From Osedax symbiont Rs1 (lineage in GTDB: Bacteria > Pseudomonadota > Gammaproteobacteria > Pseudomonadales > Balneatricaceae), in contig ASZJ01000018.1 of assembly GCA_000416275.1 (NCBI GenBank), positions 547-60,983 on the forward strand: 60,437 nucleotides of DNA, given 5' to 3'. Of the stretch, positions 39,499-49,164 are shown one piece after another; the stretch's first letter is position 1; the number at the start of each line of letters is the position of its first letter. The position numbers were made by a program, and so were the translations under genes. The notes below the pieces were generated by a model, which was not told the origin of the DNA, did no database searches, and saw only the letters and a program-made list of their open reading frames with translations.

Positions 39499-40800
39499 AT
39501 GAAGCATATCAATCTTAAAAAATTATCTTCTTTGAGCTTGGGATTAATCACAGTATTTGGCTCATCTTTAAGCCAGGCTACCAGTCTAGAAGAAGTTTAT
39601 CGACTGGCCTTTAGCGCAGACCCTCAGCTGCAACAGGCTGCTTACCAACTAATTTACAGCGATGAAAATGTCTTGCAAGCCAAAGCGGCATTACTACCGA
39701 CAATTGATGGAAAGCTAACCGCTAACTGGCAAGATAATTCAGATTCTAAAGCAAGTGACAGCAAAAGTTATTCAATCCACTTGAAGCAAGAACTTTACTC
39801 CCCCGCACTAGGATCAGCCTACAACAAAGTAAAAATTCTAGACCAACAAGCCAATCTAATTCTCAAACAGAGCCAACAACAGCTAATCATTCGCACTGTG
39901 ATCGCTTATACCGATAGCATGATTGCAAAAAGCAACTTAAGCACAACCCGGGCACAAGAGCGCTCCATTAAACAAAGATTAGACAGAGTAAACGCCGAAT
40001 TTGAAGTGGGCATCATTGCGATCACTGATGTACACGAAGCTAAAGCTTCATATGATAACGCCAAAGTTGACGTCATCATCAGCGTCGGAGCGCTGCAAAA
40101 CAGTCTAGAGGCTTTACAGAGACTTACCGGCACCTTGATTAAAGAAGTTGACAGTCTGACAAAAAACTATCCGATTAAAAACCTTGATCCCAACCTTCCC
40201 GATCACTGGATAGCACAAGCTTTAGCCAATAACACCGCCCTCTTAATCGGTAAAAAAACCCGCGAGGCGGCACACCAAGATACCGACATCGCCAGCGCTA
40301 ATTTAAAACCCTCAGTAAAACTGCAAGCCTCACATTCTCGCAGTGATCACAGCTTTAATGGCACCAGCAGTGACAACCAGATAGCGATCGTGCTTAATTT
40401 ACCTCTTTATAATGGCGGGTCATTAAATTCTAAAGTACGCCAATCGCTCTCTGCAGAAAATATAGCTCAGTCAAAGCAACAAGACAATATACGCGCGGTT
40501 ACTCAGACAACCCGCAGCCTGATTCGAGACATTCAAACCAACGTATTATCGATTAGCGCCCGACAGCAGAGCATTCTCTCAAGTAAAGCCGCTCTCGAGG
40601 CGATTAGCGAGGGGTTTAATGTCGGGACCAGAAATATTGTTGACCTTCTACAAGCAGAACAGGCGGTCTTTAGCGCTGAAAACAAATATGCCACCGCAAG
40701 GCTCAATCACATTAGGTTATTCTTTAAATTGAAATTCCAACTGGGTTCGGTCAACGAACAAGATATCACAGAACTCGCAAAATGGATGGAAGCGTCTTAG
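39499..40800 (+). CDS. TolC-family outer-membrane channel protein
   Basis: Forms trimeric outer-membrane/periplasmic tunnels for type I secretion and multidrug efflux. ATG 39499 (AGGG 7 nt upstream) gives 433 residues with a signal peptide (MKHINLKKLSSLSLGLITVFGSSLSQA). The two outer-membrane efflux repeats follow: TSLEEVYRLAFSADPQLQ...AALLPTIDGKL...LKQELYSPALGSAY, and the second half LKPSVKLQASHSRSD...LNLPLYNGGSLNSKVRQ...VGTRNIVDLLQAEQAVFSAEN. It is a stand-alone gene, with no adaptor or ABC/RND pump beside it. It could serve the giant adhesin encoded 24 kb away, but that is inference. Confidence 0.9.
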   Translation: MKHINLKKLSSLSLGLITVFGSSLSQATSLEEVYRLAFSADPQLQQAAYQLIYSDENVLQAKAALLPTIDGKLTANWQDNSDSKASDSKSYSIHLKQELYSPALGSAYNKVKILDQQANLILKQSQQQLIIRTVIAYTDSMIAKSNLSTTRAQERSIKQRLDRVNAEFEVGIIAITDVHEAKASYDNAKVDVIISVGALQNSLEALQRLTGTLIKEVDSLTKNYPIKNLDPNLPDHWIAQALANNTALLIGKKTREAAHQDTDIASANLKPSVKLQASHSRSDHSFNGTSSDNQIAIVLNLPLYNGGSLNSKVRQSLSAENIAQSKQQDNIRAVTQTTRSLIRDIQTNVLSISARQQSILSSKAALEAISEGFNVGTRNIVDLLQAEQAVFSAENKYATARLNHIRLFFKLKFQLGSVNEQDITELAKWMEAS

Positions 40801-40897
40801 TTGAAGCGAGCGATTGACAAACACCAATAGCAGATTGCCTGACCGATCTAGCTATTGGTGTAGATGATAAAAAATTTCTGCACAATAAAACCACAAA

Positions 40898-41698
40898 TTA
40901 ATGGATAACAGGCCGCACATCACCGCTATCGGGAAGAATTAACTGCCCTTGAGAATCCACCGCCAAAGCCCCTTTTTCTGCTGCCAGCTCTAACAAATGC
41001 TCGACGATCAACTGCGTAATATGACTGCTAATAATAATGCCCGCTGGAGGATCTCTGGTAAACACTTCATCAATAATCAAATCATCGGCTCTTAAGGCGA
41101 GCATTAATGGATTATCCATAATTAACGGCACAAGCTCTTCCGGGGTAAACACACTGTGAGTGCCCGCAGTTTGGATAGCCAGTGTATAAGCATCTAAAAC
41201 TTGCCCTTCCAACTGCTCCAGGAATTCTTTTTCAGCATTTAACAGCAACTGGTTTAAATGGCTGACACCTCCCTGCGAAATGTTTGTTAAAGCAAGCTTG
41301 GAAACGGTGTAATCAACATCCACTATTTCAAGAGCCTCAACGGCTTCTATTTCGATCAAATCAAAATCTATTTCGCTATCCCCATTAGTGACCAGCCACT
41401 TATTTTCAATCGCTTCATCGAGCAACATTTCAAGGGCGGCATTGTGGATATTCGCTGCGATGATAAGCCCTGCACAAGGGTTACTTTCTTCAACGTTCCT
41501 AATTAACTTTCCCGCTCTTGCAGCGAGTAAGGTAGGATCTTGAAATACAATTTCAGCCAGTTCATCGGAATTAATAATTAAGTTTGACGCACACAATTGC
41601 TCTGCCGTAAATAATGGTTTCGCACCATCAGTCTCACTTAACAACGCTAGATATTGAGTGCGAATATTAGTGAGAATATCAGTTAGGATTTGACTCAA
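40898..41698 (-). CDS. Unknown protein with an internal tandem duplication
   Basis: I prefer the TTG at 41698 (AAGGTG 6 nt upstream, product starting MSQILTDILTN, 266 residues). A GTG at 41749 would start inside an inserted repeat. Two halves resemble each other: FTAEQLCA...LAEIVFQDPTLLAARAGKLI...PCAGLIIAANI...LLDEAIENKWL, and FTPEELVP...LIMDNPLMLALRADDLII...PPAGIIISSHI...LLELAAEKGAL. No signal peptide, membrane segment or catalytic motif is visible. I do not recognise the family. Confidence 0.75.
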   Translation of the reverse strand: MSQILTDILTNIRTQYLALLSETDGAKPLFTAEQLCASNLIINSDELAEIVFQDPTLLAARAGKLIRNVEESNPCAGLIIAANIHNAALEMLLDEAIENKWLVTNGDSEIDFDLIEIEAVEALEIVDVDYTVSKLALTNISQGGVSHLNQLLLNAEKEFLEQLEGQVLDAYTLAIQTAGTHSVFTPEELVPLIMDNPLMLALRADDLIIDEVFTRDPPAGIIISSHITQLIVEHLLELAAEKGALAVDSQGQLILPDSGDVRPVIH

Positions 41699-41730
41699 AT
41701 GGAACACCTTAAATTTTAGCCTAAAATTAA

Positions 41731-41890
41731 CCTGAATCGGTGACTTCACTGCACCACATAGCGAAAGCTCTTGATTCTACAGCGTTTAGAAAAAGATCAG
41801 CTGCACCGATAAGTGCAGCTAATATTTTTCAATTCCACTGTAGAAGCAATATCTTACACTCTGTATTTACTTTGAAATCACGGATTCAGG
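41731..41890. mobile_element. Small inverted-repeat element, family 2, copy B (160 bp)
   Basis: It runs from CCTGAATCGGTGA to TCACGGATTCAGG, flanked by perfect 5-bp duplications ATTAA (41726-41730, 41891-41895). It contains a strong internal hairpin AGCTGCAC/GTGCAGCT. It lies immediately upstream of the duplicated unknown gene, so it replaces or separates that gene's promoter. Confidence 0.8.
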
Positions 41891-41895
41891 ATTAA

Positions 41896-42176
41896 GTGAC
41901 GCTATTAAATTTTTTACTTACAAAAAACGAGAACTCGAAACCACAACACAGTCATTGATTATGAATATTTGGGAGATATAAAAGCTGACAATGAAAAACT
42001 TGCGGTACTTAGAAAGTATCTGAAAAAATCACATACGCCCTTGGCACACCGAGAAGCTGGTGATGGAAACAGCAACTGCAGACAGACTAATAGTCCGGTG
42101 AAAGCGATTAACAGAGAATACCAATATTTGGACACCCCACAGATCTGCCAAACACGGAATTTATGCAGAGACTTTT
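41896..42176. other. Intergenic stretch
   Basis: No supportable gene. A plus-strand frame at 41969-42280 overlaps the end of the next gene and resembles nothing known. Confidence 0.4.
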
Positions 42177-42830
42177 TCAGTGGAATGTTATACCAATCGG
42201 CGCCACATCACTTTTTATCTCATCAAAGTATACTCGCAATTCAGAGAGCGGCTTTAATGAATAGTCTATTGGGTCTTTAGGTATATCAATCCAATCTAGC
42301 GCCCATATTCTGGTCATTAGCTCATATTCACCGATCAACGCATCGAGAAATATCATCACCGCCTCAACTCGCGGATCTGTTTCTAAAATATCCGGCACCT
42401 TCTTCATATACAAGGTCAGGTGCAATTTGTCATCGCTGTTTTTCAGCGAAAACCAATAGTCAGATAAGTGGCAAATCTCACCTGCAACATTTATGCAGTT
42501 TGGAATAGGATCATAGCGATGATTGAAGGCTTTAAAAATTATACCGCTGAGCTGAGGAGCAGAGCCGACCAGGGCTAATACAGAGTGGATAGATTCAGGA
42601 TAACCATCACATCCAAAAATCATTTCAATAGGCCCCTCTTCATCCACTTCAAAGTGAAAAGTTAAATTCTCATCGATGCGAAATAACTTTTCACGGTAGT
42701 CACCCAATAAAAGTTCAGCGTCAAACTGATCATCTTCTCGACTCTCAAGCACTTGCTCAATGCTCAACTCCAGCGACTGCCAAAACCCTTCAATCTCTTT
42801 AGAATAAATATCAAGTGAATAATGCTGCAT
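42177..42830 (-). CDS. Hypothetical acidic protein, 217 aa
   Basis: Starts at ATG 42830, preceded by GGAAACA. The protein is soluble and acidic with an alpha/beta pattern (LTFHFEVDEEGPIEMIFGCDGYPESIHSVLALVGSAP, DDKLHLTLYMKKVPD, WALDWIDIPKDP). The frame is clean over its full length and codon use resembles its neighbours, so it is likely real. No family is recognised. Confidence 0.7.
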   Translation of the reverse strand: MQHYSLDIYSKEIEGFWQSLELSIEQVLESREDDQFDAELLLGDYREKLFRIDENLTFHFEVDEEGPIEMIFGCDGYPESIHSVLALVGSAPQLSGIIFKAFNHRYDPIPNCINVAGEICHLSDYWFSLKNSDDKLHLTLYMKKVPDILETDPRVEAVMIFLDALIGEYELMTRIWALDWIDIPKDPIDYSLKPLSELRVYFDEIKSDVAPIGITFH

Positions 42831-42893
42831 TTGTTTCCTGTTTCTCTAAGCTAAAGATCGATATGAAATACTTTTAGATTTTTTGACGACCAA

Positions 42894-43460
42894 CTAGGCA
42901 CGAGGCACAACTACGCCCGTCTGGCCTTGGTATTTTCCAGCGCGATCGGCGTAAGATACTTCGCAGATTTCATCGGCACCGAAAAACAGCATTTGCGCGA
43001 CACCTTCATTGGCATAAATTTTTGCTGGCAGCGGTGTTGTATTCGAAAACTCTAAAGTGACATGACCTTCCCACTCAGGCTCTAAAGGCGTGACATTGAC
43101 AATAATGCCACAGCGCGCATAGGTGCTTTTGCCCAGACAAATAGTTAAGACATCCCGAGGAATTTTAAAATATTCTACAGTGCGCGCCAAAGCAAAGGAG
43201 TTAGGGGGAATAATACAAACATCAGACTGCACATCAACAAAGCTTTTTGGATCAAAATTCTTCGGGTCTACAATCGAAGAATTAATATTTGTAAAAATTT
43301 TAAATTCGTTTGCACAGCGCACATCATATCCATAACTTGATGTTCCGTATGAAATAATTGCCTCACCGTCAATGTTTCTTACTTGACCCGCTTCAAAAGG
43401 AGATATCATGTCCTTTTGTTGTGCCATACGACGAATCCAACTATCAGCTTTAATTGCCAT
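42894..43460 (-). CDS. dcd: dCTP deaminase
   Basis: Deaminates dCTP to dUTP for thymidylate synthesis. The 188 residues match the family: [72 protein letters not shown], and the C-terminal [12 protein letters not shown]. It sits beside apbC, a frequent neighbour in gammaproteobacteria. Confidence 0.97.
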   Translation of the reverse strand: MAIKADSWIRRMAQQKDMISPFEAGQVRNIDGEAIISYGTSSYGYDVRCANEFKIFTNINSSIVDPKNFDPKSFVDVQSDVCIIPPNSFALARTVEYFKIPRDVLTICLGKSTYARCGIIVNVTPLEPEWEGHVTLEFSNTTPLPAKIYANEGVAQMLFFGADEICEVSYADRAGKYQGQTGVVVPRA

Positions 43461-43618
43461 TTATCTACCCAATTCAACTACTAAAAAAAATTATTATAGC
43501 AACTCAAAACAAACTTTGATTGCTTATTCACGCCTTAGCATTAATTAACTGCCTAAGGCCTCTACCCGGCAATAGCATTGCCGATCCGTAAAATAGAGGC
43601 CGGCAAGTCAATGCATGA

Positions 43619-44704
43619 CTAGTCATCCACTACCGATAGCACTGGTCCCTTTTTGCTCGCCCTACTTAACTGATGCAATCTTGCCGCTGTCTTTCGTGCT
43701 AGATCCTGATAAATCAACGCTACTGGACCCTCGCTATCGGCAATATTTGCCGGCAAGCCGGAATCCGCCTGCCTGCGGATCTCGATATCTAAGGGCAGTG
43801 CGCCCAACAGCTCACTCTGGTAGTCAGTGGCGATACGCTGTCCGCCTCCAGCTCCAAAAATATGCTCTTGATGACCACAGTTAGAACAGATATGCACACT
43901 CATATTTTCAATCACACCTAGCACCGGAATATCTACTTTCCTAAACATTTCAATACCACGACTGGCATCCAAAAGTGCTATATCTTGCGGTGTAGTAACG
44001 ATTATTGCAGCGGTTATCGGCACTTTTTGCGCTAAGGTTAACTGGATGTCTCCGGTACCTGGCGGCATATCAATCAGCAGGTAGTCCAACTCACCCCACT
44101 GCGTTTGGTTGACCATTTGAGAGACAGCCCCGCTGGCCATAGGCCCGCGCCAAACCATAGGAGTGGTGGTATCGACCATATAGGCAATCGACATCGAATC
44201 TATGCCACGGGCAGTGATAGGCGACATTTTATCATCGGCTAATGGCTGCGGCCGTGTACCTGGCTTAACACCTAACATCATACCTTGACTCGGCCCGTAT
44301 ATATCAGCATCCAAAATACCAACCTTGGCACCCTCTGCCACTAAAGCCAGCGCCAAGTTAATAGAAGTCGTCGATTTCCCCACCCCGCCCTTTCCCGAAG
44401 AAATCGCCAAAATATTCTTCACATTTCGCAAACTATCTACCTGGCTGGTTTGTTCCGCAGCTTGTACCGCGACATCAATAATTATTTCAACGGAGACTGC
44501 AGCTGCCTTTTTCAGCAACTGTGTAAACAAAACTTTTAAATCTGCATGAGCCTTCGCATTGGCGTAGGGATAAACCAGATGCAATTTAACACAGCCGGCT
44601 TCTAACACCATCGCAGCTACAATATTGGCACTAAATAAATCCATGCCTAAATAGGGATCATGATAATCAGCTAAAGCCGCTTTTAAATCTGTTAACACTG
44701 TCAT
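43619..44704 (-). CDS. apbC: Iron-sulfur cluster carrier ATPase ApbC/Mrp
   Basis: A P-loop ATPase that binds and transfers [4Fe-4S] clusters. I choose the second ATG (44704, MTVLTDLKAALADYHDPYLG), giving 361 residues; an upstream ATG at 44734 would add 10. An N-terminal DUF59-like domain (about 1-90) is followed by the deviant Walker A GKGGVGKST (104-112), LDADIYGPSQG, IDMPPGTGD and the cluster-binding CSNC in HICSNCGHQEHIFGAGGG. Together with the Suf genes it shows that the window holds both assembly and delivery functions. Confidence 0.95.
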   Translation of the reverse strand: MTVLTDLKAALADYHDPYLGMDLFSANIVAAMVLEAGCVKLHLVYPYANAKAHADLKVLFTQLLKKAAAVSVEIIIDVAVQAAEQTSQVDSLRNVKNILAISSGKGGVGKSTTSINLALALVAEGAKVGILDADIYGPSQGMMLGVKPGTRPQPLADDKMSPITARGIDSMSIAYMVDTTTPMVWRGPMASGAVSQMVNQTQWGELDYLLIDMPPGTGDIQLTLAQKVPITAAIIVTTPQDIALLDASRGIEMFRKVDIPVLGVIENMSVHICSNCGHQEHIFGAGGGQRIATDYQSELLGALPLDIEIRRQADSGLPANIADSEGPVALIYQDLARKTAARLHQLSRASKKGPVLSVVDD

Positions 44705-44755
44705 TTGGATACCTTTATCAATAATTAAAACCATAAAAAATAATCATAGTAAAAA

Positions 44756-44780
44756 CCTGAATCAGCGATTCCACTGAACC
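44756..44780. repeat. Solo end of the second inverted-repeat family (copy C)
   Basis: CCTGAATCAGCGATTCCACT is close to the left end of copy B (CCTGAATCGGTGACTTCACT). No second end is visible before the trmA stop. Confidence 0.45.
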
Positions 44781-44917
44781 TAAAAAGCCTATGCATGGAG
44801 GCATTTATTTAACGAGTGCAGGCGCATATGAGCTTGCAGCTAAGGTTTTTCAACCTCGCCGCAACACCAACATCTTAGGTCCTGCATCCACGGTGAGTCC
44901 ACAGACTGAGGAGAACG

Positions 44918-46039
44918 TTAAACTTTGCGTTGCAAAAACACTCCTATTTCTAAGTGATCGGTATAGGGAAACTGGTCAAATATCGCAAAGCGACTTATTT
45001 TATGTGTTTCTCCAAGCTCTATCAGATTGAGTTGCAAGGTGGCGGGATTACAGGAAATATAAACGATATTATCGTAGTTCGCTATCTGCTTAATAGTCTT
45101 TGCATCGATACCAGATCGTGGTGGATCGACCAAAACAGTGCTGAATTGATACTCTGCAAGATCGATATTATTTTGTTTTAGTCGCCTAAATTCGCGGACT
45201 CCCTGGAGCGCTTGAGAAAACTCTTCGCTGGACATACGCAGGATTTTGACATTGTCAATCTGGTTAACTTCAATATTGTACTGGGCTGAATGCACCGACG
45301 ATTTGGATATTTCAGTGGCGATAACTTTACCGAAATTTCTAGCTAGAGGCAGGCTGAAATTGCCATTACCGCAGTACAACTCAACCAAGTCACCGCCCAA
45401 ATTTTTAGTGACATCAAGCGCCCAATGTAACATATCTTGGCAAATATCAGCGTTTGGCTGGGTAAAACTATTTTCAACTTGCTGGTAGTAGATAGCCGAA
45501 CCTTGAATATCCATTTTTTCTATAACATGTTCTCTGCCTAACACAATTTTAACTTTTCTGGCCCGGCCAATAAGCTCAACTATTTGCCCCCCGCTAGAGA
45601 ATTCACTCAACTCTCTAGATAACTGTTCAGCTGCTGTGCGCCACTCATCGCCGATCATTTTATGGTACAGCAAGCTAATTAATAACTCTCCACTTGAAGT
45701 ACTGAGAAAATCAATTTGAAATAATCGCTGCTTTAGCATGCTTGAGGACTTGATTAAGTCCAACAAAACAAACATGTGTTGCTGAATTATCTTACTCACC
45801 ATCGGACAGCTAGTGACATTGCTGTGTTCTGAATTGCTACCTCGAGTGAACATCACATAATTGATGTCATCTCCATCGTGCCATACTCTAAACTCAACCC
45901 GCATTCGATAGGCGGTCTTAGGGGATGCAAACACTTCAATTTTCGGCACTGAAAAAGCCGCAAACTGCTCGGTAATTAGCTGTTGTTTTTGTTGCAGTAA
46001 AAAGTCATATCGACTTGGATCTATAACAGGCTGTGACAT
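44918..46039 (-). CDS. trmA: tRNA (uracil-5-)-methyltransferase
   Basis: Makes 5-methyluridine at position 54 of tRNA using SAM. It has 373 residues, slightly longer than the 366 of the E. coli enzyme. The SAM site is DLVELYCGNGNFSLPLARNFGKVIATEIS, the catalytic cysteine is in YISCNPATLQLN, and VDPPRSGID precedes it. There are no N-terminal Fe-S cysteines or TRAM domain, which favours TrmA over the RlmC/RlmD relatives. Confidence 0.95.
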   Translation of the reverse strand: MSQPVIDPSRYDFLLQQKQQLITEQFAAFSVPKIEVFASPKTAYRMRVEFRVWHDGDDINYVMFTRGSNSEHSNVTSCPMVSKIIQQHMFVLLDLIKSSSMLKQRLFQIDFLSTSSGELLISLLYHKMIGDEWRTAAEQLSRELSEFSSGGQIVELIGRARKVKIVLGREHVIEKMDIQGSAIYYQQVENSFTQPNADICQDMLHWALDVTKNLGGDLVELYCGNGNFSLPLARNFGKVIATEISKSSVHSAQYNIEVNQIDNVKILRMSSEEFSQALQGVREFRRLKQNNIDLAEYQFSTVLVDPPRSGIDAKTIKQIANYDNIVYISCNPATLQLNLIELGETHKISRFAIFDQFPYTDHLEIGVFLQRKV

Positions 46040-46336
46040 TCACACCTCAACGAAAGATTGACTGAAAACATATCAGTCAGGATATTAATTAACGATATTT
46101 AGGTTCATTTGAGGATCTTTAACCAATAACCTTAACAAGTAACGGAACTTGGCATGCTCTTTATCGATATACTATTGAGCATTTGATCACTTTATGGGTG
46201 ACTTTTAAAAAAACAATCTTAATAGTGAAGAGTTTTGGTTTTAAAGACAATAGAAGAGAAGTGCATCCATAGAGCACCTACATTTTGCAAGGTCATTACT
46301 AAAATGCAGATGCCTAGCCTAAACTAAAAAAGAAAT

Positions 46337-46690
46337 TTATTTAAGCTGTAACGCTTGGCTGGAGAACTTAACTCCCCCCCACCCTGTTCGTATAAAGTTC
46401 CGAATATTTTTATGATTTTTACCCTCGGGAGTATCAAGGACATCTTGATAAAAACGACCGAAGCATTGTAAGGTCAGCTCTTCATCCAAGCGATTTAAAT
46501 AAGCGAAGCTAAATATTTTTAAAGACCCCTCGTTTTGCCCGACTGCATTTTTTATCATTGTCTCCCCAGTGCCATTTCTATATGAACAAGGGGTAAATGT
46601 ATAATGTTCACTGATCACTGCCATTGTGTCTTCAAAATTTACCTTTCCTTCCTTTAAGGCAATTAGATACTGCATGACGTTTGTCGACAT
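46337..46690 (-). CDS. HopJ-family protein (HopJ type III effector domain)
   Basis: The 117 residues match the HopJ family: FEDTMAVISEHYTFTPCSYRNG, NEGSLKIFSFAYLNRLDEELTLQCFGRFYQDVLDTPEGKNHKNIRNFIRTGWGGVKF. Despite the name, the family is widespread in environmental gammaproteobacteria that lack type III secretion, and its role is unknown. No type III secretion gene is present here, so an effector role should not be assumed. Confidence 0.85.
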   Translation of the reverse strand: MSTNVMQYLIALKEGKVNFEDTMAVISEHYTFTPCSYRNGTGETMIKNAVGQNEGSLKIFSFAYLNRLDEELTLQCFGRFYQDVLDTPEGKNHKNIRNFIRTGWGGVKFSSQALQLK

Positions 46691-46888
46691 TGTTTTTTTC
46701 TCAATACTTCAATTTTATGTAACGCTGAGAGTTCAGCGCGTAATATTTTACACTAATAAAAAACAAAAAAAATAGCCTCTTTCAAACATCTGTTAAAAAA
46801 GTAGTGCTTTTAATTAAATTTAGTTCATTAACTTTTCGTTTCACCGTAAACTACCACTTTTGAGCTGCAACTTTAACAGACGAGTATT

Positions 46889-48931
46889 ATGTCAAACAAC
46901 AATCGTAAAATTTTAGTTACTAGTGCTTTACCTTATGCTAACGGCGCTATCCATTTAGGCCACATGCTGGAACATATACAAACCGACATCTGGGTGCGCT
47001 TTCAAAAGCAGCGCGGTCACACTTGTACTTATGTCTGTGCAGATGATGCTCACGGCACACCAATCATGCTGAAAGCAGACCAATTGGGTATTACTCCTCA
47101 AGCATTGATCGATCAATCAAGTGCCGAGCATCAACGAGATTTTAAAGCCTTTATGATTGGTTTTGACAATTACTACACGACTCACTCTGACGAAAACCGT
47201 GATTTTTCAGCAATGATTTACACTAAGCTTCGAGATGCTGGTCATATTGCAGAAAAAATTATCACCCAAGCCTACGACCCCGAAAAAGAAATGTTTTTAT
47301 CGGATCGCTTTGTTAAAGGTGACTGCCCTAAATGCGCTGCTAAAGATCAGTACGGAGACAATTGCGAAAGCTGTGGGGCAACCTATAATCCAATGGAGCT
47401 TAAAAATGCTTACTCCGCTATCTCTGGGGCCAAACCGATTGAAAAAGACTCCAAGCACTACTTCTTCAAACTGGGCAACTTCGAAAACTTCTTGCGTGAC
47501 TGGGTAGAAAATCACGTCCAGACAGAAATGAAAAACAAACTCAACGAATGGTTTGAAGCGGGGCTGCAAAATTGGGACATTTCCCGAGATGCTCCCTATT
47601 GGGGCTTTGAAATCCCCGACGCACCCGGTAAGTATTTCTACGTGTGGTTGGATGCTCCCGTCGGCTATATGGCTAGTTTCAAGAACTGGTGTGATCGACA
47701 CGCGGTTGATTTTGATGAATATTGGAACAAAGACTCTAAAACCGAATTGTACCATTTTATCGGCAAAGACATTGCCTACTTCCATTCACTATTTTGGCCC
47801 GCTATGTTAGAAGGCGCTGGCTTGCGTAAACCCAACGGGGTATTTTGTCACGGCTTTGTCACGGTTGACGGCAAAAAAATGTCTAAAACGCGCGGCACTT
47901 TCATTATGGCTGAGACTTACTTAAACCATTTGCAGCCAGAGTACTTACGCTATTATTTTGCAGCAAAATTAAGTTCAGGTATCGACGACATCGATTTTAA
48001 TTTTGAAGATTTCCGACTGCGAGTTAATGCTGACTTAGTCAATAAAGTCATCAATATTGCCTCTCGTTGTGCAGGTTTTATTCACAAAAAATTTGCTGGG
48101 CAATTATCTGCCAGCCTATCAGAGCCAGCCTTATACCAAGAAGCTATCGATAAAAGTGATTTAATTGCTCACTATTATGAAAATCGAGAATACAATAAAG
48201 CAATGCGTGAAATAATGGCCATTGCCGACGCCGCCAATCAATATATTGACAGTGCAGAGCCTTGGGTACTGGCTAAGAAAGAGGGTTGCGAACAGGCCGT
48301 TCAGGACTGCTGTTCCATGGGCATCAATTTATTTAGAGTAATTTGCAGTTATTTGGCACCTGTTTTGCCAAAAATTGCCGAAGACGTGCAAGCATTTCTA
48401 AATTTAGATGATTTTGCGTGGGACTCCATACAAAGTCCTTTACTAAGTCATAAAATCAACAAATTCAAACCATTAATGCAACGTGTTGATGAGGAAAAAG
48501 TCAGCGCTATCATTGCAGAAACCAAGTTAAAACTTGCCGAGCAAGCAGCCCTAACTAGTCAGGCAGAAACGCAGAAAACTGAATTACAGCTTGAGCCTAT
48601 AGCCGACACTATCGAATTTGCAGATTTTGCGAAAATAGACTTGCGGGTCGTACAAATCATCAACGCTGAACATGTCAAAGGCGCCAACAAACTGCTGCAG
48701 TTGACCTTAGATTTAGGTGGAGAGAGCAGAAAGGTATTCGCGGGAATAAAATCAGCCTACCAGCCTGAAGACTTAATCGGCAAACATACCGTCATGGTAG
48801 CAAACTTAGCTACACGCACCATGAAGTTCGGAGATTCAGAAGGCATGGTACTAGCAGCGGGACCTGGTGGTGAAGAAATTTGGATACTAGAACCGCACAG
48901 CGGCGCTAAGCCGGGGATGAGAGTCAAATAA
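46889..48931 (+). CDS. metG: Methionyl-tRNA synthetase
   Basis: Class I synthetase that charges initiator and elongator tRNA-Met. It has 680 residues. HLGH (22-25) is the HIGH signature, KKMSKTRG the KMSKS loop, and the CPKC...CESC knuckle is the zinc site of the long form. The C-terminal OB-fold dimerisation/tRNA-binding domain (about 580-680; [26 protein letters not shown]) is fused, as in E. coli. A 15-bp perfect hairpin follows the stop. Confidence 0.97.
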   Translation: MSNNNRKILVTSALPYANGAIHLGHMLEHIQTDIWVRFQKQRGHTCTYVCADDAHGTPIMLKADQLGITPQALIDQSSAEHQRDFKAFMIGFDNYYTTHSDENRDFSAMIYTKLRDAGHIAEKIITQAYDPEKEMFLSDRFVKGDCPKCAAKDQYGDNCESCGATYNPMELKNAYSAISGAKPIEKDSKHYFFKLGNFENFLRDWVENHVQTEMKNKLNEWFEAGLQNWDISRDAPYWGFEIPDAPGKYFYVWLDAPVGYMASFKNWCDRHAVDFDEYWNKDSKTELYHFIGKDIAYFHSLFWPAMLEGAGLRKPNGVFCHGFVTVDGKKMSKTRGTFIMAETYLNHLQPEYLRYYFAAKLSSGIDDIDFNFEDFRLRVNADLVNKVINIASRCAGFIHKKFAGQLSASLSEPALYQEAIDKSDLIAHYYENREYNKAMREIMAIADAANQYIDSAEPWVLAKKEGCEQAVQDCCSMGINLFRVICSYLAPVLPKIAEDVQAFLNLDDFAWDSIQSPLLSHKINKFKPLMQRVDEEKVSAIIAETKLKLAEQAALTSQAETQKTELQLEPIADTIEFADFAKIDLRVVQIINAEHVKGANKLLQLTLDLGGESRKVFAGIKSAYQPEDLIGKHTVMVANLATRTMKFGDSEGMVLAAGPGGEEIWILEPHSGAKPGMRVK

Positions 48932-48943
48932 TAGTCACCTTTG

Positions 48944-48983
48944 GCTAAGCAGACTTTACTGATAATGCTAAAGTCTGCTTAGC
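48944..48983 (+). terminator. Hairpin after metG
   Basis: GCTAAGCAGACTTTA (48944-48958) and TAAAGTCTGCTTAGC (48969-48983) pair perfectly over 15 bp with a 10-nt loop. The tract that follows (TCTCTAG) is not T-rich, so it may be a processing or stabilising hairpin as well as a terminator. Confidence 0.6.
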
Positions 48984-49164
48984 TCTCTAGTACCTGCAAA
49001 TTCAGCGCAACAAAACCGGCATCTATCATCTTAGTCGCCGAGCATTACAGCCACTATTAGATACGAAAAACACCGCTTAGATAGCTCTTCAATGACCGTT
49101 TTAGATTTTAAGCACAACACTTTGTTCAATATAAAACCACCTTCTCGCTAATTTCGGAAAACTT

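Noticed and set aside
41969-42280. 103-codon plus-strand frame
   Set aside because: It overlaps the 3' end of the better-supported minus-strand gene at 42177-42830 and has no recognisable motif.
44791-45030. 79-codon plus-strand frame beginning MHGGIYLTSAGAYEL
   Set aside because: It overlaps the end of trmA on the other strand and matches no family.
46337-46690. Evidence for a type III effector and hence a pathogen
   Set aside because: The HopJ name is historical; the family occurs in free-living bacteria and no secretion genes are present here.
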